NCBI RefSeq assembly: GCF_030161635.1
Contig: NZ_BSUO01000001.1
Coordinates: forward strand, 4,197,199-4,261,198
Length of the DNA: 64,000 nt
Direction: 5' to 3'
Source of the DNA: Mobilicoccus caccae
GTDB taxonomy: Bacteria > Actinomycetota > Actinomycetes > Actinomycetales > Dermatophilaceae
In this document: positions 43,954 to 53,360 of the stretch, piece by piece
Position numbering within the stretch: the stretch's first letter is position 1
Layout: every line of letters starts with the position of its first letter
Made by a program: the position numbers and the translations under genes
The notes under the pieces: model-generated
Seen by the model: only the letters and a program-made list of their open reading frames with translations
Database searches by the model: none
What the model was told of the DNA's origin: nothing

Positions 43954-44232
43954 ATGAGGCACAGCCACATCGAACTCAACCAGGCATTCGTCGACCGGGT
44001 CGGCGCCGACAAGGCGGCGGAGTTCGGTGACGCGCTGGTCCGGGCGCACGACAGGCTCGACGAGCGCGACCACGATCGGGCGCGCGACCTCGTCGTGCGG
44101 GAGGCGCAGGCCGTCGGCATCGACCTCGCCCCACCCGAGGCGGGCAGCCTCGCCGATCAACTCCTCCGGTTCGACCGGATCGACATCCACGCACCCGGCA
44201 CGCGCACGCCCGAGGTCGATCCCGAGCGTTAG
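43954..44232 (+). CDS. Small hypothetical protein
   Basis: A 92-residue, charged, mostly helical protein (ELNQAFVDRVGADKAAEFGDALVRAHDRLDERDHDRARD). The start is well supported by AGGAGGAGG (43936-43944) upstream. No family is recognised and it has no membrane segment. It is a single gene ahead of the histidine phosphatase gene, from which it is separated by 127 bases that hold imperfect CGAGCAC direct repeats and nothing else clear. Confidence 0.65.
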   Translation: MRHSHIELNQAFVDRVGADKAAEFGDALVRAHDRLDERDHDRARDLVVREAQAVGIDLAPPEAGSLADQLLRFDRIDIHAPGTRTPEVDPER

Positions 44233-44359
44233 CCCCCTGGCACCTCGGTGGTTCGACCATCCCGATTCGCTCGGATCGACTCCATGTGGCGGCGGTCCGA
44301 GCACGGGTCGTCGGCGAGCTCGGTGTTTGCCGAGCACCCGTCGTGGGTAGTCGTCCTCC

Positions 44360-45121
44360 ATGACGGACCTTTCCGCCGGTAGGCGCAACGCCCCTGATCG
44401 ACTCGTCCTCGTCCGGCACGGTGAGAGTGTCGGCAACGTGGCCGACCGCCGGGCGCGGGAGCAGGGTGTCGGCAAGCTCGATCTGGAGTACCGCGACGCC
44501 GACACGCCGCTGTCCGAGACCGGTGAACGTCAGGCCGAGGCCGTCGGCAGGTGGGTCGGCGGCCTGGAGGACGGGCAGCGACCGAGCGTCGCCCTCGCCT
44601 CGCCGTACAACCGAGCGGCCTCGACCGCCCAAGAGGCGCTCGGTGAGCTCGACCTCGTCGACCGTCTCGTCCTCGACGAGCGCCTCCGCGAGCGTGACCT
44701 GGGCATCTTCGACGGCCTGACCGGGCTGGGCATCAAGGAGGCCTACCCGGAGGAGGCCGAACGGCGCTCGCGCGTCGGCAAGTTCTACTACCGGCCGCCC
44801 GGTGGCGAGAGCTGGTGCGACGTCATCCAGCGGGTGCGGGCTGTCCTCGCGGACATCCGGTCCGAGTACGACGGCGAGCGCGTCTGGGTGTTCAGCCACC
44901 AGGCCGTGATCATGAGCTTCCGGTACGTGCTGGAGGACCTCGACGAGGAGACCCTGCTCGGCATCGACACCGACACCCCGATGGGCAACTGCTCGGTGAC
45001 CTCCTACGAACGCGACGCCGACGGCGCCCTCACACTCGTCGAATACAACGACATGACCGCCGTCCAGGCCGCCGACGAGCCGGAGACCCACGAAGAGCCC
45101 ACCCCCGGGAGCCAGGAGTGA
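44360..45121 (+). CDS. Histidine phosphatase family (phosphoglycerate-mutase-like) protein
   Basis: A 253-residue phosphatase: RLVLVRHGESVGN (the phosphohistidine RHG motif, about 14-26), the Arg in ASPYNRAASTAQEAL, the Glu in ERDLGIFDG, and the second His in VWVFSHQAVIM. The C-terminal 25 residues are acidic and extra to the fold. The substrate is unknown. Its stop overlaps the start of the hydrate dehydratase gene. Confidence 0.88.
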   Translation: MTDLSAGRRNAPDRLVLVRHGESVGNVADRRAREQGVGKLDLEYRDADTPLSETGERQAEAVGRWVGGLEDGQRPSVALASPYNRAASTAQEALGELDLVDRLVLDERLRERDLGIFDGLTGLGIKEAYPEEAERRSRVGKFYYRPPGGESWCDVIQRVRAVLADIRSEYDGERVWVFSHQAVIMSFRYVLEDLDEETLLGIDTDTPMGNCSVTSYERDADGALTLVEYNDMTAVQAADEPETHEEPTPGSQE

Positions 45122-46005
45122 ACGCCGCCCTGCCGGCCGAGACCGTCACCACGTCGGCCGCTCTGCGGGCCTGGCCGCTGCCCAGCGTCGACGGCAGCAA
45201 GGAGGCCCGCGGACGGCTGCTCGTCGTCGGCGGGGCGCGCTCGACGCCGGGTGCGGTGCTGCTCGCCGCCGAGGCCGGGATGCGCGCGGGCGCAGGCAAA
45301 CTCCAGGTGGCCACGGTCGGGTCGACCGCGGTGCCGTTGGCGCTGGCGCTCCCGGAGGCCGGCGTGGCCGGCTTGGAAGAGACCGAGGCCGGTGAGATCG
45401 CCCTGGCCGCCGCCGAGCAGATCGTCGAGCTCGCCCAGGACTGCGACGCCGTGCTCCTCGGGCCGGGGATGAGTGACCCGGCGCTCGCGTCGTCGCTGCT
45501 GGAACGCGTGATTCCGACGTTGGAGACCACCGTCGTCCTCGATGCCCTCGGCATGGCGTATCTGACGGACAACCTGGACGGCGTCGCCCACGTGGACGGG
45601 CGGTGTGTGCTGTCGCCCAACCTGGGCGAGATGGCGCGCACGCTGGGGATGGACGACTGCTCGGACGACCCGCCCCGGCACATCGTCGACCTCGCCCGTC
45701 GCACGGGCGCCGTGGTCGTCTCGGGAACCTCCTCGACCTGGGTGTCCGACCCTGCGGGGGAGTCGCTGTGGCGCGACGACTCCGGCGGGCCGGGCCTCGG
45801 CGCCTCGGGCGCGGGCGACGTCAAGGCCGGAGTCATCGCCGGGCTGTGCGTCCGCCGCGCCGAACCGATGCAGGCCGGAGTCTGGGCCGCCTACTCCCAT
45901 GGCCGCGCCGGCGAACGCCTTGCCGCCCGCGTCGGCCCCACGGGGTTCCTGGCACGTGAACTGCTGGACGAGATCCCGCGGGTCCTGGTCGAACTGTCGA
46001 ACTGA
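45118..46005 (+). CDS. nnrD: ADP-dependent NAD(P)H-hydrate dehydratase
   Basis: Repairs damaged, hydrated NADH and NADPH. The 295-residue protein has the ribokinase-fold motifs of YjeF C-terminal domains: LLVVGGARSTPGAVLLAAEA (about 37-56), DAVLLGPGMSD (about 113-123), LSPNLGEMARTLG (about 163-175) and the phosphate loop GASGAGDVKAGVIAG (about 224-238). There is no N-terminal epimerase domain. The GTG at 45118 overlaps the phosphatase stop, so both are one operon. Confidence 0.92.
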   Translation: MNAALPAETVTTSAALRAWPLPSVDGSKEARGRLLVVGGARSTPGAVLLAAEAGMRAGAGKLQVATVGSTAVPLALALPEAGVAGLEETEAGEIALAAAEQIVELAQDCDAVLLGPGMSDPALASSLLERVIPTLETTVVLDALGMAYLTDNLDGVAHVDGRCVLSPNLGEMARTLGMDDCSDDPPRHIVDLARRTGAVVVSGTSSTWVSDPAGESLWRDDSGGPGLGASGAGDVKAGVIAGLCVRRAEPMQAGVWAAYSHGRAGERLAARVGPTGFLARELLDEIPRVLVELSN

Positions 46006-46040
46006 CCGCACGCTCAGGGCCGACCGATACCCTCCCCGAC

Positions 46041-46844
46041 GTGAGACGAGGCACCGACAGAGCGACCGCGCCGGTCATGGACCTGCCCGTGACCGACGCC
46101 TCCCGACGGGCGCTGTTCGTCGAGACGGCCCTCGTCCTCGGGGTCTCCCTCGGCGCGTCGGGGATCTACGCCGTGCTGTCGATCATCCGCAAGGTCACCG
46201 CGCAGGCGTCACTCTCGTCCCAGACGACGACGATGAACGAGGCCGTCACGCCCGACCGGCCGTGGCTCGACCTCGCCTACCAGCTCGCGGGCGTCGGACT
46301 CGGGGTGGTGCCGGCGTTCCTCGCCGTGTACCTCCTCCTGCGTGACGACGCGTCGGCCGCACGCCGGATCGGCGCCGACCTGCGGCGCCCTGGGTTCGAC
46401 CTCGGCCGGGGAATGCTGCTCGCCGCCGCCATCGGCATCCCCGGGCTCGCCCTCTATCTCACCGCTCGGGCACTCGATCTCAACACGACGATCGCCGCAG
46501 CCGGCCTCGGGCAGACGTGGTGGGCGATCCCCGTCCTCGTCCTCGCCGCCGCGCAGAACGCGATCCTCGAGGAGGTCGTCATGGTCGGCTACCTGTTCAC
46601 CCGGTGGTCCCAGGCCGGCTGGTCGTTCGTCACCATCGCTCTGACCTCGGCGTTCATCCGTGGGACGTACCACCTGTACCAGGGCTTCGGCGGCTTCGTC
46701 GGCAACCTCGCGATGGGCCTGATCGTGGCCTACGCCTACCGCCGGTGGGACCGCGTCGGACCGCTGGTGATCGCCCACACGATCCTCGACGTCGTCGCGT
46801 TCGTCGGGTACGCCGTGCTCGCCGGAAGAGTGTCCTGGCTCTGA
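46041..46844 (+). CDS. CPBP-family intramembrane glutamic protease
   Basis: A 267-residue protein with about eight membrane segments and the three Abi/CPBP motifs: EEVVMVGYLFTRW (paired Glu and Arg), SAFIRGTYHLYQGFGGFVGN (the His) and PLVIAHTILDVVAFVG (the second His/Asp). These proteases act on membrane or prenylated substrates, or confer bacteriocin immunity; the role here is unknown. The start is the GTG at 46041. Confidence 0.87.
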   Translation: MRRGTDRATAPVMDLPVTDASRRALFVETALVLGVSLGASGIYAVLSIIRKVTAQASLSSQTTTMNEAVTPDRPWLDLAYQLAGVGLGVVPAFLAVYLLLRDDASAARRIGADLRRPGFDLGRGMLLAAAIGIPGLALYLTARALDLNTTIAAAGLGQTWWAIPVLVLAAAQNAILEEVVMVGYLFTRWSQAGWSFVTIALTSAFIRGTYHLYQGFGGFVGNLAMGLIVAYAYRRWDRVGPLVIAHTILDVVAFVGYAVLAGRVSWL

Positions 46845-47011
46845 GCCGATGACCACGGCTACTGGAAATGTGGGGCATAACACGACAAGGTGACGTGAAT
46901 CCCGGGCCCGGCCCGTGGATACCGTCGTCGGCGAAGCTGCCGTGGATGCACACCACGAGCAGGTCGACGGACCGCACCCGTCGGCTCAGGCCGCCCAACG
47001 AAAGGCTCACG

Positions 47012-48814
47012 ATGCTGCACAAGCTCCATGACCGTCTGGGGCTCAGAACGAGTCCGACGCTCTTCTTCGGCGCACTCGGGATCACGCTGCTCTTCGTGGT
47101 CCTGACCCTGTTGTTCGCCGACGCGATGGATGCCACGTTCTCGGTTGCCTCGGGCTGGATCATCACCAACCTCGGCTGGTTCTACATCTCCGGTGTGACG
47201 ATCTTTCTGCTGTTCCTCATCTACATCGCCATGAGTCGCTTCGGCCGCGTGCGGCTGTCTCCCCGCGACGAGGCGCCCGAGCACAGCTTCCTCGCGTGGT
47301 TCACCATGCTGTTCGCCGCGGGTATCGGCACCATCCTCATGTTCTGGGGTGTGGCCGAGCCGATCTCCCACTTCGCGACCCCGCCGATGCAGGACGTCGA
47401 ACCGGGGTCGGTCGCGGCGGCCGAGGAGGCGATGGCGTTCACGCTCTACCACTTCGGTCTGCACACGTGGACGATCTTCGCCCTGCCCTCGCTGGGATTC
47501 GCGTACTTCATCTACCAGCGCAACCTGCCGCCGCGGGTGAGTTCGATCTTCTACCCGCTCATCGGTGAGCGCATCCACAGCGGCCTGGGCCGGACCATCG
47601 ACCTCGTGGCGATCGTCGGCTCCGTCTTCGGTGTGGCCGTGTCCATCGGCCTCGGCACCCTGCAGATCAACAGCGGGTTGGCCGCCATCCTCGGGATCGA
47701 GGAGGGCGCCATGTCGCAGATCCTCATCATCGCGGTCGTCACGGTGGCCGCGTTCATCTCGGTCAGCCTGGGCCTGGACAAGGGCATCAAGGTGCTCTCC
47801 AACCTCAACATCGGTGCCGCCGTCCTCCTCCTGATCTTCGTGCTCGTCTTCGGTCCGACGTTGTACCTGCTCAAGGGCACCATCGAGTCGTTCGGCATCT
47901 ACGCCCGTTCGCTGCCCTACCTCGCGTTCTGGAACGACACGTTCGCCAACTCCGGATGGCAGGACGGCTGGACCGTCTTCTACTGGGCGTGGACGATCAC
48001 CTGGTCGCCGTTCGTCGGCATCTTCATCGCCAAGATCAGCCGCGGCCGCAGCATCCGCGGGTTCGTGTTCGGTGTTCTCGCGGCGCCCGTCCTCTTCTCG
48101 ATCATCTGGTACGGCATCTTCGGCTTCGCCAGCTTCAACATCGAGATGAACGGTGGCGGCGGGCTCGTGCAGCGCGTCGTCGTCGACGACGACATCCCTG
48201 GCGCGCTCTTCGCGTTCCTGGGTCATTTCCCGGCGGCCACGTTCATGTCGGTCTTCGCGATCGCGCTGGTCGCGACGTTCTTCGTGACGTCGATGGACTC
48301 GGCATCGCTGGTCATGGACGAGATGGCGTCGGGGCACCAGGACGCGCACCTGTCGCCGATGCGTCAGCGCGGCGTGTGGGTCGTCGCCATCGGCGCCGTC
48401 GCCGCGGTCATCCTCACGGCCACGGGCACCAAGGGTCTGGACGCCCTCTCGCAGGTGATCACGGTCGTGGGCCTGCCGTTCTTCGTCCTCGGCTACTTCA
48501 TGATGTGGGCCCTGCTGCGGGCACTGCGCGAGGACGCCGGCGAACTGCTGCCATTGCAGACCAAGGTGTGGCGCCGCGTGCTGCCGCCCGAGGAGGCCGA
48601 GCGTCGACGCGGCGGCGGCGAGGAGGCGTGGTCGACCCCGGCGGTCGAGCACGACCCGACCTACGTCACCGAGACCGGCATGGTCATCGGCGCACCGGAG
48701 ACCGCGGCCTACGAACGCGAGGGCGTCGAGCTGCGCAAGGCGAGCGAGATCGGCGGCGACGCCGAAACCGCTCCGAGGACGGGGTCCACCAGTTCCGACG
48801 AGGGAACTCGCTGA
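47012..48814 (+). CDS. BCCT-family betaine/choline/carnitine transporter
   Basis: A 600-residue transporter with about twelve membrane segments taking up a trimethylammonium osmolyte. It shows SFLAWFTMLFAAGIGTILMF (about 94-113), the aromatic substrate and signature region YWAWTITWSPFVGIFIAKIS, SRGRSIRGFVFGVL and GIGTxxxFW-type elements of the family. A 95-residue hydrophilic C-terminal tail follows the membrane part. The ATG at 47012 is chosen because GAAAGGCTCAC precedes it; MLHKLHDRLGLRTSPT fits. No betaine-synthesis gene adjoins. A strong terminator follows. Confidence 0.92.
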   Translation: MLHKLHDRLGLRTSPTLFFGALGITLLFVVLTLLFADAMDATFSVASGWIITNLGWFYISGVTIFLLFLIYIAMSRFGRVRLSPRDEAPEHSFLAWFTMLFAAGIGTILMFWGVAEPISHFATPPMQDVEPGSVAAAEEAMAFTLYHFGLHTWTIFALPSLGFAYFIYQRNLPPRVSSIFYPLIGERIHSGLGRTIDLVAIVGSVFGVAVSIGLGTLQINSGLAAILGIEEGAMSQILIIAVVTVAAFISVSLGLDKGIKVLSNLNIGAAVLLLIFVLVFGPTLYLLKGTIESFGIYARSLPYLAFWNDTFANSGWQDGWTVFYWAWTITWSPFVGIFIAKISRGRSIRGFVFGVLAAPVLFSIIWYGIFGFASFNIEMNGGGGLVQRVVVDDDIPGALFAFLGHFPAATFMSVFAIALVATFFVTSMDSASLVMDEMASGHQDAHLSPMRQRGVWVVAIGAVAAVILTATGTKGLDALSQVITVVGLPFFVLGYFMMWALLRALREDAGELLPLQTKVWRRVLPPEEAERRRGGGEEAWSTPAVEHDPTYVTETGMVIGAPETAAYEREGVELRKASEIGGDAETAPRTGSTSSDEGTR

Positions 48815-48829
48815 CATCGGCCCCCGACA

Positions 48830-48873
48830 GCGAGTACGCCGCACCGTCATCTCCGAGGGTGCGGCGTACTCGC
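48830..48873. terminator. Bidirectional terminator after the BCCT gene
   Basis: GCGAGTACGCCGCACC (48830-48845) and GGTGCGGCGTACTCGC (48858-48873) pair perfectly over 16 bp around a 12-base loop, between converging genes. Confidence 0.85.
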
Positions 48874-48912
48874 GTCTGCGGCCCTACCGTGTCGAGTCGG
48901 GTCGCCCGGCCC

Positions 48913-50013
48913 TCACACGCCCGTCGGCACCGAGTCCTGCCCGCGCCGCCGCGTGCGCAGCGCATCCCAGCCGGCGGCCAGGAGGATGAGCATGATGACC
49001 ATCCCGCCGTATCCGAGGATCGGGTAGACGTAGCTGATGAGGTCGGTGAAGCCGACGAAGCTGAGCACCACACCCGCCACGGCGACGCCGATCATCACCG
49101 GCATCGTGGGCGGGTTTCCGAGGCGCTCACTGGAGGTCACGCGGTGCACCGAGCCGTAGAAGCAGGACACCGCGGTGGAGTACAGGCCGATGAACAGCAC
49201 GACCGAGTACGCCAGCCCCCAGCCGGGACCGATGCGGTCGGCGAGGTCGACCATCGGGAGTTCTGCGGTACCGACCAGCGACGCGTTGGCGTTCATCGCC
49301 AGGTACACGGCCGCAGCCCCGGCCCCGAGCCCGAGCGCTCCGATCAGCGCACCCCAGACCATCGATCGGACCGAGGCGCGCCCATGGCCGAGCGGCACCA
49401 GCACGGCGATCGCGAGCTGGACGTTGAAGGCCACGTAGAGGATGCCGGCCATCGTCCACTGGTTGATGAGCGGTGAGGAGTTCACCTGCGCGGCCGCGTC
49501 ACCGCCACCGCCGTCGATGGGGTTGAGGATGGCGTGGACGGCCACGCCGATCGCTCCCGCGATGAGCAGGGGCACGAGGATGGACTGCACCCGCACGAGA
49601 CCGTCGAGGCCTTTCAGCAGGTTGAGGATGCAGAGGACTCCGACCGCGATGCTGCCGACGAACGCCGGCACCCCGAACGCCTGCGCGAACGTCGACCCCG
49701 CCCCCGCGACCATGATGACGAAGGTGCCCGCCAGCGACAGGGTGATGAAGAAATCGGCGAACAGTCGGGGGAGGCGGTAACCCCGCCACTCCATGATCGG
49801 GGCGTACCGGTCGGTCTGCAGATGGTGACCCAGGAGCATCGCCAGCGCACCGAAACCGAAGAACAGCAGTGTCGCCAGCACGATCGCGGCCAGGCCCGCC
49901 GGCCCGAAACTCACGAAGTACTGCAGCACCTCCTGACCCGACGCGAACCCGGCTCCGATCACCGTGCCGATGTATGTCGCTGCGATACCGAACGTCGTCG
50001 TCCGCTTCGCCAT
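48913..50013 (-). CDS. YkvI-family membrane protein (LeuT-fold-like)
   Basis: A 366-residue protein with about ten membrane segments. GIAATYIGTVIGAGFASGQEVLQYF at the N-terminus is the YkvI hallmark and resembles the unwound first helix of LeuT-fold transporters; LYVAFNVQLAIAVLVPLG follows in the middle. The substrate is unknown; the fold suggests an amino acid or other small zwitterion. The start follows AAAGAAGGGG. It converges on the BCCT gene. Confidence 0.82.
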   Translation of the reverse strand: MAKRTTTFGIAATYIGTVIGAGFASGQEVLQYFVSFGPAGLAAIVLATLLFFGFGALAMLLGHHLQTDRYAPIMEWRGYRLPRLFADFFITLSLAGTFVIMVAGAGSTFAQAFGVPAFVGSIAVGVLCILNLLKGLDGLVRVQSILVPLLIAGAIGVAVHAILNPIDGGGGDAAAQVNSSPLINQWTMAGILYVAFNVQLAIAVLVPLGHGRASVRSMVWGALIGALGLGAGAAAVYLAMNANASLVGTAELPMVDLADRIGPGWGLAYSVVLFIGLYSTAVSCFYGSVHRVTSSERLGNPPTMPVMIGVAVAGVVLSFVGFTDLISYVYPILGYGGMVIMLILLAAGWDALRTRRRGQDSVPTGV

Positions 50014-50125
50014 GTCCGACCCCTTCTTTCCCTCTCGTGGTGGCCCTCCTGGTGATCGATCCAGCCAATCACGAACGGGAGCGGCCGATCCGGGTGCGGG
50101 CACGTCGATCTGGACGGGTGACCGG

Positions 50126-51496
50126 CTACGTGGGCATCGGGTGCTTGCCGCCCAAGCGCAGGCCAGAGGCGAGGCGCGCTCGTCGGTCGGGGGCGGCGAG
50201 AGCGTCCAACGCCCGGTCGCGCAGCTCCCACGGGCTGATCGTGGTGACGTAGATGCGGGTGCCGCCCTCGAACCCGGCGAGGGTGGAGGTGCGCCACTTG
50301 AGCTGGATGCGCCACGGCATCGGGGTCGCCACGCCGATCGGCCGGTGGTGCCATTCCTCGTTGCACGCGATGTGCGGCCCGGTGGCCACGTGCAGGGCGT
50401 GGAGCACATCGGACATGCCGTTGACCTGCGCGGTCTCGAGCTCGAAGGGGCGGCACTCGGGATCCTTGGCGTAGATCTCGAACGTCGGGTGGCGGTGGCC
50501 GAACCCGGCGAACGCGACCGCGTGGTCGTTCTCGACGACGACGAGCCCGAGGTCGCGGGCGAGCGCGACATGGTGGTCGTACAGCCGCGGATCCTCCGCC
50601 AGGCGGGCGAGTTCGCGGCCGACCTGCTCGCCGTGCTCGTCGATGGCCACGATCTGCTTGTGCAGGTGGTCGAACGACGCGCCGGCGCGCGCGAGCCAGT
50701 TCTGGAACGTGGCGACGTAGGCCGCGGCCGGGATCTCGGCGTACAGCCGGCCCATCGTCTCGACGGTGAAGCGGGTGTACGCGGCGTGCTCGGCCGGCGA
50801 CATCGTGCCCGAGGAGGCGAGCCCCGGCTCCGGGCCGTCGGTCAGGTGTCGGCGGGCGACGACGAGGTCGTGACCCCCGCCGAAGAACGCCATCGACCCC
50901 GCGAGCCGCTCAGACTCCGCCAGGCGCTCCCACTTCTCCTGCGCCCCGCCGGCGGCGAGGAACCGCGCTCGCAGCACTCCCTCCACCCGCTCTCGACCCC
51001 GCGCGGTGGACATCCACGCCTCGTGCTGGGCACGCGCCTCGGGCGACGGAGTCAGGCCGTGGTTCTCGCGCCAGTAGGCGTAGGAGACGATCTCGAAGAG
51101 GTTGGGGATGAGCCGGAACTCGGTGACTCCCTCGGGGCTCTCGCTGTCTTCACCGTTCCCCCGGTTCCCGTCGTCCACCGGCGACCCGGGTGGCGGTGGA
51201 CGCAGCACCGTGGTGAACGCGCCGTCGACGTCGCGGACCACGCGGGCCTTCTCCGGCGGGACGTCCGCCGAGCGCTCGGGGCAGAAGGCGCAGGGCACGC
51301 CGCGCCCGATGGGTCCCTCGGCCATCCGCCCCGAATCACCGGTGGCGATCGGCCGGCCACCACGCCCCGGCACCGTCCACACCCGCGTCCCCGACAGCGG
51401 ATGGACGGCCTTGATCGTGCCGTCCGCCATGATCGTCACCGGCGAACCGGCTCGGGCGCCCCCGCGGGCCGGGCCGTTCCTGCGCCGGTGTGCCAC
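50126..51496 (-). CDS. DUF4921 (HIT/GalT-like) family protein
   Basis: A roughly 456-residue protein. The N-terminal part has a zinc-ribbon-like CAFCPER, and GASFDHLHKQIVAID carries a His-Leu-His-Lys-Gln element like the HxHxQ/H nucleotidylyl-transfer motif of the galactose-1-phosphate uridylyltransferase and HIT superfamily, so nucleotide transfer or hydrolysis is inferred. The start is taken as the GTG at 51496, 5 bases after AAGGAG; an ATG at 51430 is an alternative. It is divergent from the sodium symporter gene, separated by 247 bases with no other feature seen. Confidence 0.75.
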   Translation of the reverse strand: MAHRRRNGPARGGARAGSPVTIMADGTIKAVHPLSGTRVWTVPGRGGRPIATGDSGRMAEGPIGRGVPCAFCPERSADVPPEKARVVRDVDGAFTTVLRPPPPGSPVDDGNRGNGEDSESPEGVTEFRLIPNLFEIVSYAYWRENHGLTPSPEARAQHEAWMSTARGRERVEGVLRARFLAAGGAQEKWERLAESERLAGSMAFFGGGHDLVVARRHLTDGPEPGLASSGTMSPAEHAAYTRFTVETMGRLYAEIPAAAYVATFQNWLARAGASFDHLHKQIVAIDEHGEQVGRELARLAEDPRLYDHHVALARDLGLVVVENDHAVAFAGFGHRHPTFEIYAKDPECRPFELETAQVNGMSDVLHALHVATGPHIACNEEWHHRPIGVATPMPWRIQLKWRTSTLAGFEGGTRIYVTTISPWELRDRALDALAAPDRRARLASGLRLGGKHPMPT

Positions 51497-51743
51497 CACG
51501 ACTCCTTCGTCGATCCGCCTCGCTCGCAGGGTAGCCCGCGCGGGAGCACCCCGGCCCGGCATCCGGTGGCGCCGACGAGTCAGGTAACGGTTCGGGTGAA
51601 TCAAGGCACATCCTGGCCTGCCTCTGTCCAGGGACGTTGCCCGGATGGCACCATGAGTTGCCCGGCATCGCCGCCGGGTGGCGACTCGACGGTCGCGACG
51701 ACGAGGTCGGCCGACACCCACGGCCGAGGCAGATAGGGCACGC

Positions 51744-53360
51744 ATGGGCAGTATCCACACCATCGACTACGTCGTGATCGGGCTCTACGTCCTCGCGATG
51801 CTCGGCATCGGGATCGTGGCGACGTTCTTCGCCAAGGAGCGCGACGACTACCTCCTGGCCGGGCGCCGGCTGAAGTTCCCGCTGTTCTTCGGCTGCATGG
51901 CGGCGATGGCCGTCGGTGGCGCCGTGACCGTCGGCGGAGCGCAGCGCGGGTACCAGGTAGGCATCGCCGGTGTCTGGGTCGGTGGCAGCCTCGGTCTCGG
52001 CCTGATCGTGCTGGGCGTGCTCATCAGCAGCAAGCTCGCCAAGCTGCGGGCGCTGTCGATCAACGAGGTCATCGAACGCAACTACGGCGCCGGCGCGCGC
52101 CTGCTCGGCGCCGTGCTCACCATCATCTACACGGTGTCGTTGACGGTCGTGCAGGTCATCGCGATGGGCAGCATCCTCTCGCTGATCTTCCCGAACCTCA
52201 CCCTCACCCTCGCCATGGTCATCAGCGGCGGGGTCGTCGTCTTCTACACCTTCCTCGGCGGCATGTGGGCCGTGACGATGACCGACATCGTGCAGTTCGT
52301 CATCAAGACGCTCGGCATCATGATCCTCGTCCCGATCTTCCTGCTGACCAACGACTCCTTCGGCGGACTGAACGGCCTGGTCGAGCGTCTGCCCGCCTCG
52401 CACTGGGACCCCTGGTCGCTCGGGTTCTCCGGCACCCTCTACTGGATCCTCCTCTACGTCCCCGGCCTCGTGATCGGCCAGGACATCTGGCAGCGCATGT
52501 TCACCGCCCGCAACGAGAAGATCGCCCGCACCGGCACGATCCTCGCCGGCGTCTACTCGATGCTCTACGGCCTCGCGGCGGTGCTGCTCGGTATGGCCGT
52601 GCTGGCCGTCGGCGCCAAGCCCGACGTTCCCGGTGAGACCTTCGCTCTCGGTGTCGAGCTGTTCCTCCCGCCGGGCATCGCCGGCCTGCTCCTGGCCGCT
52701 GCGCTCGCCGCGGCGATGTCGGTCGCCTCGGGCACGATCCTCGCCTGCTCCACGGTCATCTACAACGACATCTACCTGCGCCTCGTGCGCGGTGAGCGGA
52801 CCTCCGGCGTCGAGCCCGCGGCCGACGACCGCGTCGCCCTCGGCACCTCGGCGATCGAGCGCGAGGTCCACAGCGCCGACGAGCACCGCGTCACCCGCTC
52901 CGACGTCTGGATCAACCGCGGCATCGCCCTGGTGATCGGCCTCCTCGTCATCGGCCTGTCGGTCGTCATCGAGGACATCTTCAAGGCGCTCGACCTCGCC
53001 TACGCCTTCCTCTCCGGCTGTGTGTTCGTGCCGGTCATCGCGGCGTTCTTCCTGCGTCGTGTCTCCCCGAAGGCGGGCCTGTTGGCGCTGGTGCTGAGCG
53101 CGATCGGCGTCGCGGGGTCGATGATCTTCGGTGAGACCGGGCAGGCCGTGGCCATGTTCGGTGAAGAGGCCGGGGCCGACTGGGTCATCGGCGGCAACTA
53201 CCCGATCATGGTCGGCATGGCCATCGGCATCGTCGTCTACACGTTGTTCACGGTCATCGACCCGAACAAGACGGTGGCCAACACCGAGATCGACGAGGCC
53301 GCCGTCGACACGCTGCCGCCGGCCGACGGCGAGACCCACCTGGAGGACCGTCGGGCATGA
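51744..53360 (+). CDS. Sodium:solute symporter family transporter
   Basis: A 538-residue SSS-family (LeuT fold) transporter with about thirteen membrane segments. YLLAGRRLKFPLFFGCMAAM (the AGR element), GAVTVGGAQRGYQVGIAGVW and DYVVIGLYVLAMLGIGIVAT at the N-terminus are typical. VASGTILACSTVIYNDIY is the Na2-site region. The substrate is unknown; the aminotransferase gene that overlaps its end by ATGA suggests an amino acid or related amine or keto acid. Confidence 0.9.
   Translation: MGSIHTIDYVVIGLYVLAMLGIGIVATFFAKERDDYLLAGRRLKFPLFFGCMAAMAVGGAVTVGGAQRGYQVGIAGVWVGGSLGLGLIVLGVLISSKLAKLRALSINEVIERNYGAGARLLGAVLTIIYTVSLTVVQVIAMGSILSLIFPNLTLTLAMVISGGVVVFYTFLGGMWAVTMTDIVQFVIKTLGIMILVPIFLLTNDSFGGLNGLVERLPASHWDPWSLGFSGTLYWILLYVPGLVIGQDIWQRMFTARNEKIARTGTILAGVYSMLYGLAAVLLGMAVLAVGAKPDVPGETFALGVELFLPPGIAGLLLAAALAAAMSVASGTILACSTVIYNDIYLRLVRGERTSGVEPAADDRVALGTSAIEREVHSADEHRVTRSDVWINRGIALVIGLLVIGLSVVIEDIFKALDLAYAFLSGCVFVPVIAAFFLRRVSPKAGLLALVLSAIGVAGSMIFGETGQAVAMFGEEAGADWVIGGNYPIMVGMAIGIVVYTLFTVIDPNKTVANTEIDEAAVDTLPPADGETHLEDRRA

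Noticed and set aside
43779-44359. Mobile element remnant between the DUF1479 gene and the histidine phosphatase gene
   Set aside because: No transposase fragment or flanking target duplication is visible; only the half-repeat and a small gene are present.
46859-48850. A 663-residue leftward open frame
   Set aside because: It is antisense to the BCCT transporter, which has clear family motifs; the product is Arg/Asp/His-rich and low complexity.
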